Shown: positions 6,843-13,858 of the stretch, piece by piece
Position numbering within the stretch: position 1 is the first letter of the stretch
How the letters are laid out: each line of letters begins with the position of its first letter
NCBI GenBank assembly: GCA_002304945.1
Contig: DBPQ01000088.1
Location: 1-13,858 of the forward strand
DNA from: Actinomycetales bacterium UBA1416
Lineage (GTDB): Bacteria; Actinomycetota; Actinomycetes; Actinomycetales; Actinomycetaceae
DNA: 13,858 nt
Reading direction: 5' to 3'
Program-made: the position numbers and the translations under genes
The notes under the pieces: model-generated
Seen by the model: the letters and a program-made list of their open reading frames with translations, nothing else
What the model was told of the DNA's origin: nothing
The model's database searches: none

Positions 6843-8747
6843 ATGCCCCTGCGCTCCGACCTGCGCAACGTCGCGATCGTCGCCCACGTCGACCACGGGA
6901 AGACCACCCTGGTCGACGCCATGCTCTGGCAGTCCGGGGCCTTCGGCGCGCACCAGCACGTCGCCGAGCGGGCGATGGACTCCGGTGACCTCGAGCGCGA
7001 GAAGGGCATCACGATCCTCGCGAAGAACACGGCGGTGCACTACCGGGGGCCCGCGGCCGCCGGCGAGCCGGACGGGATCACCATCAACGTGATCGACACC
7101 CCTGGCCACGCGGACTTCGGCGGCGAGGTGGAGCGCGGCCTCTCCATGGTGGACGGTGTCGTGCTCCTCGTGGACGCCTCCGAGGGCCCGCTGCCGCAGA
7201 CCCGGTTCGTGCTCCGCAAGGCCCTGGCCGCCCGCCTGCCCGTGGTGCTCGTGGTCAACAAGGTGGACCGGCCGGACTCGCGGATCGCCGAGGTGGTGCA
7301 GGAGAGCACGGATCTGCTCCTCTCGCTCGCCTCCGACCTCGCGGAGGAGATGGAGGACCTGGACCTCGACTCCGTGCTCGACCTCCCGGTGGTCTACGCA
7401 TCCGCGCGCGCCGGGCGCGCGTCCCTCATCCAGCCCGACGACGGCGCCCTCCCCGCGGACGACGACCTCGAGGCCCTCTTCCGCACCATCATCGAGCGCA
7501 TCCCCGCGCCGTCGTACGACGAGGGCATGCCGCTGCAGGCCCACGTCACGAATCTCGACGCCTCGCCCTTCCTCGGGCGGCTCGCACTGCTGCGCATCCA
7601 CAACGGGACGCTGCGGAAGGGCCAGCAGGTGGGCTGGGCGCGCCGCGACGGCACGCTGCGCACGGTCAAGGTGACCGAACTGCTGCGCACCGAGGCCCTG
7701 GACCGCGTGCCCGCCCCCGAGGCCCACGCCGGGGACATCGTCGCCGTCGCCGGCATCGAGGACATCACCATCGGGGAGACCCTGGTGGACCCGGAGGACC
7801 CGCGCCCGCTCCCGCTCATCACCGTGGACGACCCGGCGATCGCCATGACCATCGGCATCAACACCTCCCCGCTCGCGGGCCGGGTGAAGGGCGCGAAGGT
7901 CACGGCCCGTCAGGTCAAGGACCGCCTCGACCGGGAACTGGTCGGCAACGTCTCGCTGCGCGTGCTGCCCACCGAGCGGCCGGACGCGTGGGAGGTGCAG
8001 GGCCGCGGGGAGCTCGCCCTCGCCATCCTCGTGGAGCAGATGCGGCGGGAGGGCTTCGAGCTCACCGTCGGCAAGCCGCAGGTCCTCACCCGCACCATCG
8101 ACGGCAGGGTGCACGAGCCGATCGAGCGCATGACCATCGACGTCCCCGAGGAGCACCTCGGCACGGTCACCCAGCTCATGGCCGCCCGCAAGGGCCGCAT
8201 GGTCACCATGGCCAACCACGGCACGGGGTGGATCCGCATGGAGTTCCTCGTGCCGGCCCGCGGCCTGATCGGCTTCCGCACCCGATTCCTCACCGAGACT
8301 CGTGGCACCGGCATCGCCTCCTCCATCGCCGAGGGCTTCGAACCGTGGGCGGGTCCCATCGAGTTCCGCACCACCGGCTCGCTGGTGGCCGACCGTGCGG
8401 GGGTCGCCACCCCGTACGCGATGCTGGGACTGCAGGACCGGGGATCGTTCTTCATCGAACCCACGTCCGAGGTGTACGAGGGCCAGGTGGTGGGCGAGAA
8501 CACCCGCTCCGAGGACATGGACGTCAACATCACCCGCGAGAAGAAGCTCACGAACATCCGGTCCTCCACGTCCGACGTGTTCGAGAACATCGCCCCGCCG
8601 CGGCGGCTCACCCTCGAGGAGTCCCTCGAGTTCGCCGCCGAGGACGAGTGCGTGGAGGTCACGCCCGCCGCCGTCCGCATCCGCAAGGTGGTGCTGGAGT
8701 CCCAGGAGCGGTTCAAGATCGCGGCCCGGAACCGCCGGTCCTCCTGA
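6843..8747 (+). CDS. typA: Translational GTPase TypA/BipA
   Basis: Ribosome-associated GTPase of the elongation-factor family, linked to ribosome assembly and stress or low-temperature growth. At 634 residues it is full length. GTPase motifs: G1 AHVDHGKT (14-21), switch region EKGITILAKN with Thr57, G3 DTPGH (85-89), G4 NKVD (139-142), G5 SA at 187-188. Domain II (about 230-320), the EF-G-like domain V (about 420-505, with RTIDGRVHEPIERM) and the BipA-specific C-terminal domain follow. RGLIGFRTRFLTETRGTG (473-490) and the C-terminal VRIRKVVLES are characteristic of TypA and distinguish it from LepA or EF-G. The ATG directly before PLRSDLRNVAIVAHVDHGK gives the expected N-terminus; the ribosome site is weak. 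The stop shares a base with the next start (TGATG), which indicates coupling with the small membrane protein. Confidence 0.98.
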   Translation: MPLRSDLRNVAIVAHVDHGKTTLVDAMLWQSGAFGAHQHVAERAMDSGDLEREKGITILAKNTAVHYRGPAAAGEPDGITINVIDTPGHADFGGEVERGLSMVDGVVLLVDASEGPLPQTRFVLRKALAARLPVVLVVNKVDRPDSRIAEVVQESTDLLLSLASDLAEEMEDLDLDSVLDLPVVYASARAGRASLIQPDDGALPADDDLEALFRTIIERIPAPSYDEGMPLQAHVTNLDASPFLGRLALLRIHNGTLRKGQQVGWARRDGTLRTVKVTELLRTEALDRVPAPEAHAGDIVAVAGIEDITIGETLVDPEDPRPLPLITVDDPAIAMTIGINTSPLAGRVKGAKVTARQVKDRLDRELVGNVSLRVLPTERPDAWEVQGRGELALAILVEQMRREGFELTVGKPQVLTRTIDGRVHEPIERMTIDVPEEHLGTVTQLMAARKGRMVTMANHGTGWIRMEFLVPARGLIGFRTRFLTETRGTGIASSIAEGFEPWAGPIEFRTTGSLVADRAGVATPYAMLGLQDRGSFFIEPTSEVYEGQVVGENTRSEDMDVNITREKKLTNIRSSTSDVFENIAPPRRLTLEESLEFAAEDECVEVTPAAVRIRKVVLESQERFKIAARNRRSS

Positions 8748-9133
8748 TGTCCACGGTGGAGCGGTTCGAGGCGGTCACCGCCGTCCTGGCGGGCCTGCTC
8801 ACCGGCGCCCTCGTCGGCGTGCTCGGCTCCGTCTTCCACCGCGTCACGATCGGCGCCTTCCCCACCGGGGTGGTCGTCGCCCTCGCCGCGGTGGGGCTCG
8901 GCGCGGTGTTCATGCGTGCGCTTGCCGGCCGGGGCGCCTACACCGCCTACGCCGTCACCGTGCTGGCGGTCGTGGCCGCCGCGTGGGTGGCGGAGGACCG
9001 CATCGTGATCGGCCAGACGGTGGGCGTCGCCTGGACCGCCGGGGCTCTCGTCCTCTGCGTCCTCGGATTCCTGCTCCCCGAGCGGCTCTTCGCCGCCGGC
9101 GGGCCTGCACCGGCGTCGACCGCTGGGGACTGA
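8747..9133 (+). CDS. Small four-helix membrane protein (DUF6113/Rv1171-like), unknown function
   Basis: A 128-residue, strongly hydrophobic protein with four likely membrane helices (about 9-29, 35-58, 65-82 and 92-112) and a short Ala/Pro-rich tail. The ATG overlaps the typA stop by one base (TGATG), so translation is probably coupled to typA. Its place beside typA resembles that of the small membrane protein that follows mshB in many actinobacteria (Rv1171, DUF6113 annotations). That family match is from memory of context and overall shape, not from a diagnostic motif. The same DNA is open in other frames, but the helical pattern and the overlap favour this one. No function is proposed. Confidence 0.8.
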   Translation: MSTVERFEAVTAVLAGLLTGALVGVLGSVFHRVTIGAFPTGVVVALAAVGLGAVFMRALAGRGAYTAYAVTVLAVVAAAWVAEDRIVIGQTVGVAWTAGALVLCVLGFLLPERLFAAGGPAPASTAGD

Positions 9134-9135
9134 GG

Positions 9136-9156
9136 GGGGAGTCACACGCCCTCCCC
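9136..9156 (+). terminator. Hairpin after the small membrane protein gene
   Basis: GGGGAG (9136-9141) pairs with CTCCCC (9151-9156) around a nine-base loop, starting two bases after the stop codon. A second small hairpin follows (GGGGA 9157-9161 with TCCCC 9168-9172), then a GT-rich stretch. There is no clean T run, so termination is plausible but not firm. Confidence 0.4.
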
Positions 9157-9179
9157 GGGGAACGCCGTCCCCCGTTGGT

Positions 9180-9215
9180 TAGGATCAGGGAGGGGCGACA
9201 CGCCCCGAGGGAGGG
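9180..9215 (+). promoter_or_regulatory. Putative promoter, 5' hairpin and RBS for the VanW-family gene
   Basis: TAGGAT at 9180-9185 fits the TANNNT -10 pattern. Six bases later comes a perfect hairpin, GGGGCG-ACA-CGCCCC (9192-9206), so the transcript would begin at or in this hairpin. The ribosome site GGAGGG (9210-9215) follows immediately, two bases before the ATG at 9218. No -35 is recognised. The hairpin may protect the 5' end or affect ribosome access; that is inference. Confidence 0.45.
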
Positions 9216-9217
9216 AC

Positions 9218-10939
9218 ATGGACGACGACGTGGCCGCGCTCGAGCAGTTCGAGCCCGAGTCGGAGAAGAGGGGCGCGGGGGCGCGGGTGGCCATCTGGCT
9301 CACCGCCGTGGCCGCCGTGCTCGCGCTCGCCTACGTGGGCGCCGCGTGGTATCTGCAGGACAAGGTGCCCAACAACACCTCCGTCCTCGGCGTGGGCATC
9401 GGTGGGCTGTCGGTGCCGGCCGCACAGGAGCGCCTCGAGGAGGAACTCGGCGGCCTGGACTCCGACCCCCTGCAGCTCGCCCTCGGGAACCGCACCGCCA
9501 CCATCGACCCGTCCTCCGCCGGCCTCGGCGTCGACACGGAGGCCACGGTCGCGTCGCTCGCCGGGTTCTCCCTCGACCCGCGCATCCTCTGGGCGCACCT
9601 CGTCGGATCAGGGGACATGGACCCCGTCTCCGCCGTGGACGAGCAGTCCCTCCGCGATCTCCTCGAGAGCCTTCGCCCCGAGCTCGAGGTCCAGCCCGTC
9701 GAGGGAGAGATCGCCTTCGCCGACGGCGCCGCCCAGGTCACCGACCCCGCCGACGGCGTCGGCCTCGACGTCGACCGGGCCGTCCCGACGATCGTGGAGA
9801 CCTGGCTCATCGAGCCCGAGCCGGTGGAACTCCCCGAGGTCACCCTGGAGCCCGTGATCGGCCAGGACGCCATCGACGACGCCGTGCGCGAGATCGTCGA
9901 ACCCCTCACCTCGGGGCCGGTGACCGTCACGGTCGGCGACACCAACACGCCCCTGGAGGTCGAGGACCTCCTCGCTGCCGCCGTCGTCGAGCCCGTGGAC
10001 GGCACGCTGGAACTCCGCCTCGACGCCGACGCGCTCCGCGACCGCCTCGTGGAGCTGGAGCCCAGCCTCGCCGCGGACGGCACCGACGCCCGCATCGTCA
10101 TCCAGAACGGGGCGCCCGCCGTCATCCCGTCCCAGCCCGGCACCGAGGTGGACGCCGAGGAACTCGGCACCGCCGTCACCGCGGCCGCCCTCAGCGCCAC
10201 CCGGTCCGCCACGGTCGGCCGGATCGAGGCGGCGGCCGACTTCACCACCGAGGACGCGAAGGCGCTGAAGGTGACCGAGGTGGTCTCCGAGTTCAGCACG
10301 CCGCTCACCTCGGACAACGTGCGCACCCAGAACCTCATCAACGGCACCGGCATCATCACGAACACGCTCGTGAAACCGGACGAGGTGTTCTCCCTCATCG
10401 AGGCGCTGGGCCCCGTGACGGAGGCCCGTGGATTCGTCTCCTCCGGCGTGGTGGAGAACGGCTTCTACACCAAGGCGCTCGGCGGGGGACTGTCGCAGCT
10501 CTCCACCACCACGTACAACGCCGCCTACTTCGCCGGCATGGACCTCGTGGAGCACAAGCCCCACTCCCGGTACTTCTCCCGGTACCCCGAGGGGCGCGAG
10601 GCCACCATGTGGGCGCCCACCGTGGACATGAAATTCCGGAATTCCACACCGTACGGCGTGCTCGTCCAGTCCTGGGTCGAGGGCGGGCGCGTGTGGGTGC
10701 GGTTCTGGTCCACCTCCCACTTCGACGTGGAGACGGACACCTCCGGCCGGTACAACATCACCCAGCCGCAGACCGTGTACAACACCGACCCCGAGTGCCT
10801 CCCCGAGAGCGGCGGCCAGGTCGGCTTCACCGTGACGGTCACCCGGTGGCGGTACCTCGAGGGCGCCCTCCACGACAAGGAGAGCTGGACCTGGACGTAC
10901 GCGCCCTGGAACAACGTGGTCTGCGGCGAGGCTCCCTGA
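9218..10939 (+). CDS. Membrane-anchored VanW-family protein, probably cell-wall associated
   Basis: A 573-residue protein with an acidic cytoplasmic N-terminus, one membrane helix (about 23-45) and a large extracellular part. Residues about 54-160 and 210-345 look like two peptidoglycan-binding_4-type modules; the first starts with VLGVGIGGLSVPAAQERLEE. A VanW domain spans about 357-500 (EFSTPLTSDNVRTQNL, then KPDEVFSLIEALGPVTEARG, then GGGLSQLSTTTYNAAYFAG, then HSRYFSRYPEGREATMW). A C-terminal beta segment contains the protein's only two cysteines, Cys527 and Cys569, which could form a disulfide outside the cell. The Cys of the classical GGGxCQ motif is Ser426 here; my recollection is that Ser is common in actinobacterial members. 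VanW is named from vancomycin-resistance clusters, but its biochemical role is unsettled and this gene gives no sign of resistance. A good ribosome site (GGAGGG) supports the ATG. It converges with the next minus-strand gene. Confidence 0.92.
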   Translation: MDDDVAALEQFEPESEKRGAGARVAIWLTAVAAVLALAYVGAAWYLQDKVPNNTSVLGVGIGGLSVPAAQERLEEELGGLDSDPLQLALGNRTATIDPSSAGLGVDTEATVASLAGFSLDPRILWAHLVGSGDMDPVSAVDEQSLRDLLESLRPELEVQPVEGEIAFADGAAQVTDPADGVGLDVDRAVPTIVETWLIEPEPVELPEVTLEPVIGQDAIDDAVREIVEPLTSGPVTVTVGDTNTPLEVEDLLAAAVVEPVDGTLELRLDADALRDRLVELEPSLAADGTDARIVIQNGAPAVIPSQPGTEVDAEELGTAVTAAALSATRSATVGRIEAAADFTTEDAKALKVTEVVSEFSTPLTSDNVRTQNLINGTGIITNTLVKPDEVFSLIEALGPVTEARGFVSSGVVENGFYTKALGGGLSQLSTTTYNAAYFAGMDLVEHKPHSRYFSRYPEGREATMWAPTVDMKFRNSTPYGVLVQSWVEGGRVWVRFWSTSHFDVETDTSGRYNITQPQTVYNTDPECLPESGGQVGFTVTVTRWRYLEGALHDKESWTWTYAPWNNVVCGEAP

Positions 10940-10955
10940 GCCGGCGTCAGCCGGC
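10940..10955. terminator. Hairpin in the convergent gap after the VanW-family gene
   Basis: GCCGGC (10940-10945) pairs with GCCGGC (10950-10955) around GTCA, directly after the stop at 10937-10939. It lies between two convergent genes and so could serve both strands. It lacks a T run on either side. An overlapping alternative fold (GGCTC 10930-10934 with GAGCC 10938-10942) would compete with it. Confidence 0.4.
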
Positions 10956-10982
10956 GAGGGGCAGGGCGAGGGCCGTGGCGTC

Positions 10983-11204
10983 TCAGCGCCGCGGTGGCGG
11001 CGGGGGCACCCGCTTCCCGGTGACCATCGCACGCGCCTCCACGCGCACCGGCCCGCGCCGCGTGTCGAGACACACGTGGTCCGGGGCCACCTCGGTCAGG
11101 TACCCCAGCGCCTCCGCTGGCGCGCCGTCCGCGCCGCGGTAGCGCAGCACCACGCGGTCCCCCACGGACCAGGCGAGCCACGGCAGCTCGGGAGGGGTGG
11201 ACAT
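10983..11204 (-). CDS. Small SH3-like domain protein (related to the Rv0428c N-terminal domain)
   Basis: A 73-residue protein with the pattern of a small beta-barrel: SVGDRVVLRYRGADGAPAEA (13-32), LGYLTEVAPDHVCLDT, RRGPVRVEARAMVTGKRVP, then a Pro/Arg tail. This resembles the SH3-like module found at the N-terminus of Rv0428c-type actinobacterial GNAT acetyltransferases. Here it stands alone: the frame stops at 10983 and only 43 bases separate it from the convergent VanW gene, so there is no acetyltransferase domain. It is divergent from fdxA. The ATG at 11204 has GGGGAG abutting it, too close for a normal ribosome site, while CAGAAT six bases upstream of the ATG fits a leaderless transcript. 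The family call is by pattern memory; no function is assigned. Confidence 0.75.
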   Translation of the reverse strand: MSTPPELPWLAWSVGDRVVLRYRGADGAPAEALGYLTEVAPDHVCLDTRRGPVRVEARAMVTGKRVPPPPPRR

Positions 11205-11210
11205 CTCCCC

Positions 11211-11216
11211 ATTCTG
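11211..11216 (-). promoter_or_regulatory. Possible leaderless -10 (CAGAAT) for the SH3-like gene
   Basis: On the minus strand CAGAAT ends six bases before the ATG at 11204, so transcription would begin at the start codon. The -35 region is not recognisable. The spacing is the same as that seen for the PH-domain gene. Confidence 0.35.
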
Positions 11217-11229
11217 GCCCCTGAAGTGC

Positions 11230-11258
11230 GAGAATGATCGCGCGAACCGCGAGAGAGG
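11230..11258 (+). promoter_or_regulatory. Putative fdxA promoter (extended -10) and ribosome binding site
   Basis: TGCGAGAAT carries a TG extension and a GAGAAT -10 (11230-11235), giving a leader of about 24 bases. AGAGG at 11254-11258 lies seven bases before the GTG at 11266 and fixes that start over an in-frame ATG at 11197, which would overlap the divergent gene and lacks family similarity. The -35 is unclear. Confidence 0.45.
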
Positions 11259-11265
11259 AACTGCC

Positions 11266-11583
11266 GTGACCTATGTCATCGCCCAGCCGTGTGTGGACGT
11301 GAAGGACAAGGCGTGCGTGGATGAATGCCCCGTCGACTGCATCTACGAGGGCAAACGGTCCCTCTACATCCACCCGGACGAGTGCGTGGACTGCGGCGCG
11401 TGCGAACCCGTCTGCCCCGTCGAGGCGATCTTCTACGAGGAGGACGTCCCGGAGCAGTGGAGCGAGTACTACAACGCGAACGTCGAGTTCTTCGACGACC
11501 TCGGCTCGCCCGGTGGCGCCGCGAAGATGGGCCTCATCGACAAGGATCACCCGATCATCGCCGCCCTGCCCCCGCAGGACTGA
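11266..11583 (+). CDS. fdxA: 7Fe ferredoxin FdxA ([3Fe-4S][4Fe-4S])
   Basis: Small cytoplasmic electron carrier of 105 residues, matching mycobacterial and Azotobacter-type seven-iron ferredoxins in length and layout. Cysteines sit at 9, 17, 21, 25, 40, 43, 46 and 50. By analogy with Azotobacter ferredoxin I, Cys9, Cys17 and Cys50 bind the [3Fe-4S] cluster. Cys21, Cys40, Cys43 and Cys46 bind the [4Fe-4S] cluster, and Cys25 is not a ligand. The CVDCGACEPVCPVEAIFYEE stretch and the C-terminal SPGGAAKMG and LPPQ are typical of actinobacterial FdxA. The GTG start gives the conserved N-terminus TYVIAQPCVD and has a good ribosome site. dapC begins 15 bases after the stop, a pairing conserved in actinobacteria, so the two are probably one transcript. 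Redox partners are not shown by the sequence; P450s, reductases or oxidoreductases are known partners of the family. Confidence 0.97.
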   Translation: MTYVIAQPCVDVKDKACVDECPVDCIYEGKRSLYIHPDECVDCGACEPVCPVEAIFYEEDVPEQWSEYYNANVEFFDDLGSPGGAAKMGLIDKDHPIIAALPPQD

Positions 11584-11598
11584 CACCGGACGCTGACC

Positions 11599-12726
11599 AT
11601 GGGCTTCCATGGCTCCGCCCTGCCTGATTTCCCCTGGGACTCGCTCGCCGGCGCCAAGGCGCTCGCGTCCGCCCACCCGGACGGACTCGTGGACCTCTCC
11701 GTCGGCACGCCCGTGGATCCCACCCCCGCGGTGGCCCGGCGTGCGCTTGCGGACGCCGCGGACAGTCCCGGCTACCCGGTGACCGTCGGGACGCCCGAGC
11801 TGCGGGCCGCCATGGTGCGCTGGTTCGCCCGCCGCCGCGGCGCCCTCCTCACCGAGGCGGAGGTGCTGCCCACCATCGGGTCCAAGGAACTGGTGGCGCA
11901 CCTCCCGTCCCTCCTCGGGCTGGGGGCGGGCGACGTCGTCGTCCACCCGGCGCAGGCCTATCCCACGTACGACGTCGGCGCCCGCCTCGCCGGCGCCGCG
12001 CCGTACCCGTCGGACGGCGGCCCGGCCGGCTGGCCGGACGCCACGCGGCTGGTCTGGGTCAACTCCCCGGGCAACCCGCACGGGCACGTCGCCCCGGTGG
12101 AACGGCTGCGCGATATCGTGGCGTGGGCGCGCCCCCGGGGCGTCGTCGTCGCGTCCGACGAGTGCTACGCCGAGCTCGCCTGGGAGGAGCCCTGGGCGAG
12201 CCTGGGCGTGCCGTCGCTGCTGGACGAGCGCGTCTGCGACAGTGACCACACCGGTCTCCTCGTGGCCTACTCCCTGTCCAAGCAGTCCAACCTCGCCGGC
12301 TACCGGGCGGCGCTGCTCGCCGGGGACCCCGCCCTGGTGGGCGCGATCCGGGAGATCCGGAAGCACGCCGGCATGATGATGCCCGGGCCCGTCCAGCGGG
12401 CCATGGCCGCCGTCCTCGACGACGACGCGCACGTGGCCGAGCAGCGGGAACGGTACCGGCGGCGTCGCACCGTTCTCGCCGACGCCGTCCGCGCCGCAGG
12501 GCTGCGGCTCGACCCGGAGTCGGTGGCCGGCCTGTACCTGTGGGCGCACGGCGAGGCCCCCTCGGCGCGGATCGTGGAGGCGTTGGCCCGGCTCGGCATC
12601 CTCGTGGCGCCCGGCACCTTCTACGGTCCGGCCGGCGAGGGCTGGGTCCGCATGGCGCTCAGCGCCACCGACGAGCGCATCGATTCCGCGGTGCGCCGCC
12701 TCACCTCATCTCACCTACGATGGTGA
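11599..12726 (+). CDS. dapC: N-succinyldiaminopimelate aminotransferase DapC
   Basis: PLP-dependent class I/II (fold type I) aminotransferase that converts N-succinyl-2-amino-6-ketopimelate, with glutamate as amino donor, to N-succinyl-LL-diaminopimelate in lysine and meso-DAP cell-wall synthesis. Of 375 residues, the PLP Lys is probably Lys228 in SLSKQSNLAGYR. Other aspartate-aminotransferase-like residues are Asn159 (NSPGNPHG), Asp187 and Tyr190 (SDECYAE), Arg236 and the substrate-carboxylate Arg351 (VRMALS). YPVTVGTPELRAAM (59-72) and TIGSKELVAHLPSLLGLGAG (92-111) match actinobacterial DapC rather than generic aspartate aminotransferases. The ATG follows fdxA by 15 bases with no clear ribosome site, which suggests co-transcription and perhaps coupling. 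The gene ends within a palindrome that may control gltA. Size and motifs are complete. Specificity is inferred from family and from the fdxA-dapC pairing. Confidence 0.93.
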   Translation: MGFHGSALPDFPWDSLAGAKALASAHPDGLVDLSVGTPVDPTPAVARRALADAADSPGYPVTVGTPELRAAMVRWFARRRGALLTEAEVLPTIGSKELVAHLPSLLGLGAGDVVVHPAQAYPTYDVGARLAGAAPYPSDGGPAGWPDATRLVWVNSPGNPHGHVAPVERLRDIVAWARPRGVVVASDECYAELAWEEPWASLGVPSLLDERVCDSDHTGLLVAYSLSKQSNLAGYRAALLAGDPALVGAIREIRKHAGMMMPGPVQRAMAAVLDDDAHVAEQRERYRRRRTVLADAVRAAGLRLDPESVAGLYLWAHGEAPSARIVEALARLGILVAPGTFYGPAGEGWVRMALSATDERIDSAVRRLTSSHLRW

Positions 12727-12727
12727 G
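12700..12727 (+). promoter_or_regulatory. Operator-like palindrome and possible -10 upstream of gltA
   Basis: CTCACC (12710-12715) and GGTGAG (12722-12727) form a perfect inverted repeat around TACGAT, which is itself a fair -10 (TANNNT). A further copy of CTCACCT lies at 12700-12706, exactly ten bases before the one at 12710-12716, about one helical turn. The site overlaps the end of dapC. It could be an operator over a gltA promoter with a leader of about 27 bases. No known regulator is matched. Confidence 0.4.
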
Positions 12728-12743
12728 CAATCGTCCACCTCAC

Positions 12744-12750
12744 AAGGAGA
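12744..12750 (+). promoter_or_regulatory. Strong ribosome binding site for gltA (AAGGAGA)
   Basis: AAGGAGA is nearly a perfect Shine-Dalgarno and sits four bases before the GTG at 12755. It is the best ribosome site in the window, in keeping with high expression of citrate synthase. Confidence 0.8.
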
Positions 12751-12754
12751 CCCC

Positions 12755-13858
<1,104 letters not shown>

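Noticed and set aside
9218..10939. VanW protein as a glycopeptide-resistance determinant
   Set aside because: No vanH, vanA/B, vanX or VanR/S-type regulator is nearby, and VanW homologues are widespread in bacteria without such resistance.
8302..11142. Open frame of 946 codons on the plus strand across typA, the small membrane protein gene and the VanW gene
   Set aside because: The translation is almost only Arg, Pro, Ala, Gly and His and spans three well-supported genes in other frames. It is a product of high GC.
11197..11265. Earlier ATG start for fdxA giving 23 extra residues
   Set aside because: It would overlap the divergent SH3-like gene, and the extra residues are unlike any ferredoxin. 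The GTG at 11266 has a good ribosome site and gives the conserved N-terminus.
10525..12549. Open frame of 674 codons on the minus strand opposite the VanW gene, fdxA and dapC
   Set aside because: Low-complexity Arg/Gly/His/Val composition, no domain, and antisense to three clear genes. It includes the true SH3-like region only in a different frame.

Overview
The window is very GC-rich, with strongly G/C-biased third codon positions, frequent GTG starts and long spurious open frames on the opposite strand. Gene content and order point to a high-GC Actinomycetota chromosome, most likely Micrococcales; the genus cannot be fixed from the sequence alone. Coding density is high, and I see no tRNA, rRNA, CRISPR array, insertion sequence, attachment site or replication origin. 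It reads as core chromosome, and I found no clear case for a wholly new system. No gene-free stretch exceeds about 190 bases.

Region 1 (1-6750) is a complete Dpp/Opp-type peptide ABC importer apart from the missing N-terminus of its binding protein. The order is a family-5 solute-binding protein (cut by the window edge), a strong intrinsic terminator, an unusually long DppB-type permease, a DppC-type permease translationally coupled by an ATGA overlap, and a fused DppD-DppF ATPase. A small gene on the minus strand, encoding a membrane protein with a bacterial PH-like domain, sits between the DppC and DppDF genes. It converges on dppC with a 2-base gap and diverges from dppDF with 44 bases between starts.

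Region 2 (6843-10939) holds typA (BipA ribosome-associated GTPase), a four-helix small membrane protein whose start overlaps the typA stop by one base, and a membrane-anchored VanW-family protein, probably a cell-wall protein, with its own promoter-like region.

Region 3 (10983-13858) holds a small SH3-like-domain protein on the minus strand, divergent from fdxA (7Fe ferredoxin). fdxA is followed after 15 bases by dapC (N-succinyldiaminopimelate aminotransferase of lysine/meso-DAP synthesis). Next is gltA (citrate synthase), cut by the right edge after 368 residues but retaining all three catalytic residues.

The layout resembles the widespread actinobacterial neighbourhood in which a family-5 binding protein, typA, mshB, a small membrane protein, fdxA/fdxC and dapC lie near each other (Rv1165-Rv1178 in Mycobacterium tuberculosis, from memory). 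Here mshB is not at its usual place after typA, and a VanW protein lies between the small membrane protein and fdxA. The most useful leads are the enlarged permease, the antisense PH gene inside the transporter locus, the isolated SH3 domain, the operator-like palindrome at the dapC/gltA junction, and two minus-strand genes whose promoter geometry fits leaderless transcripts.
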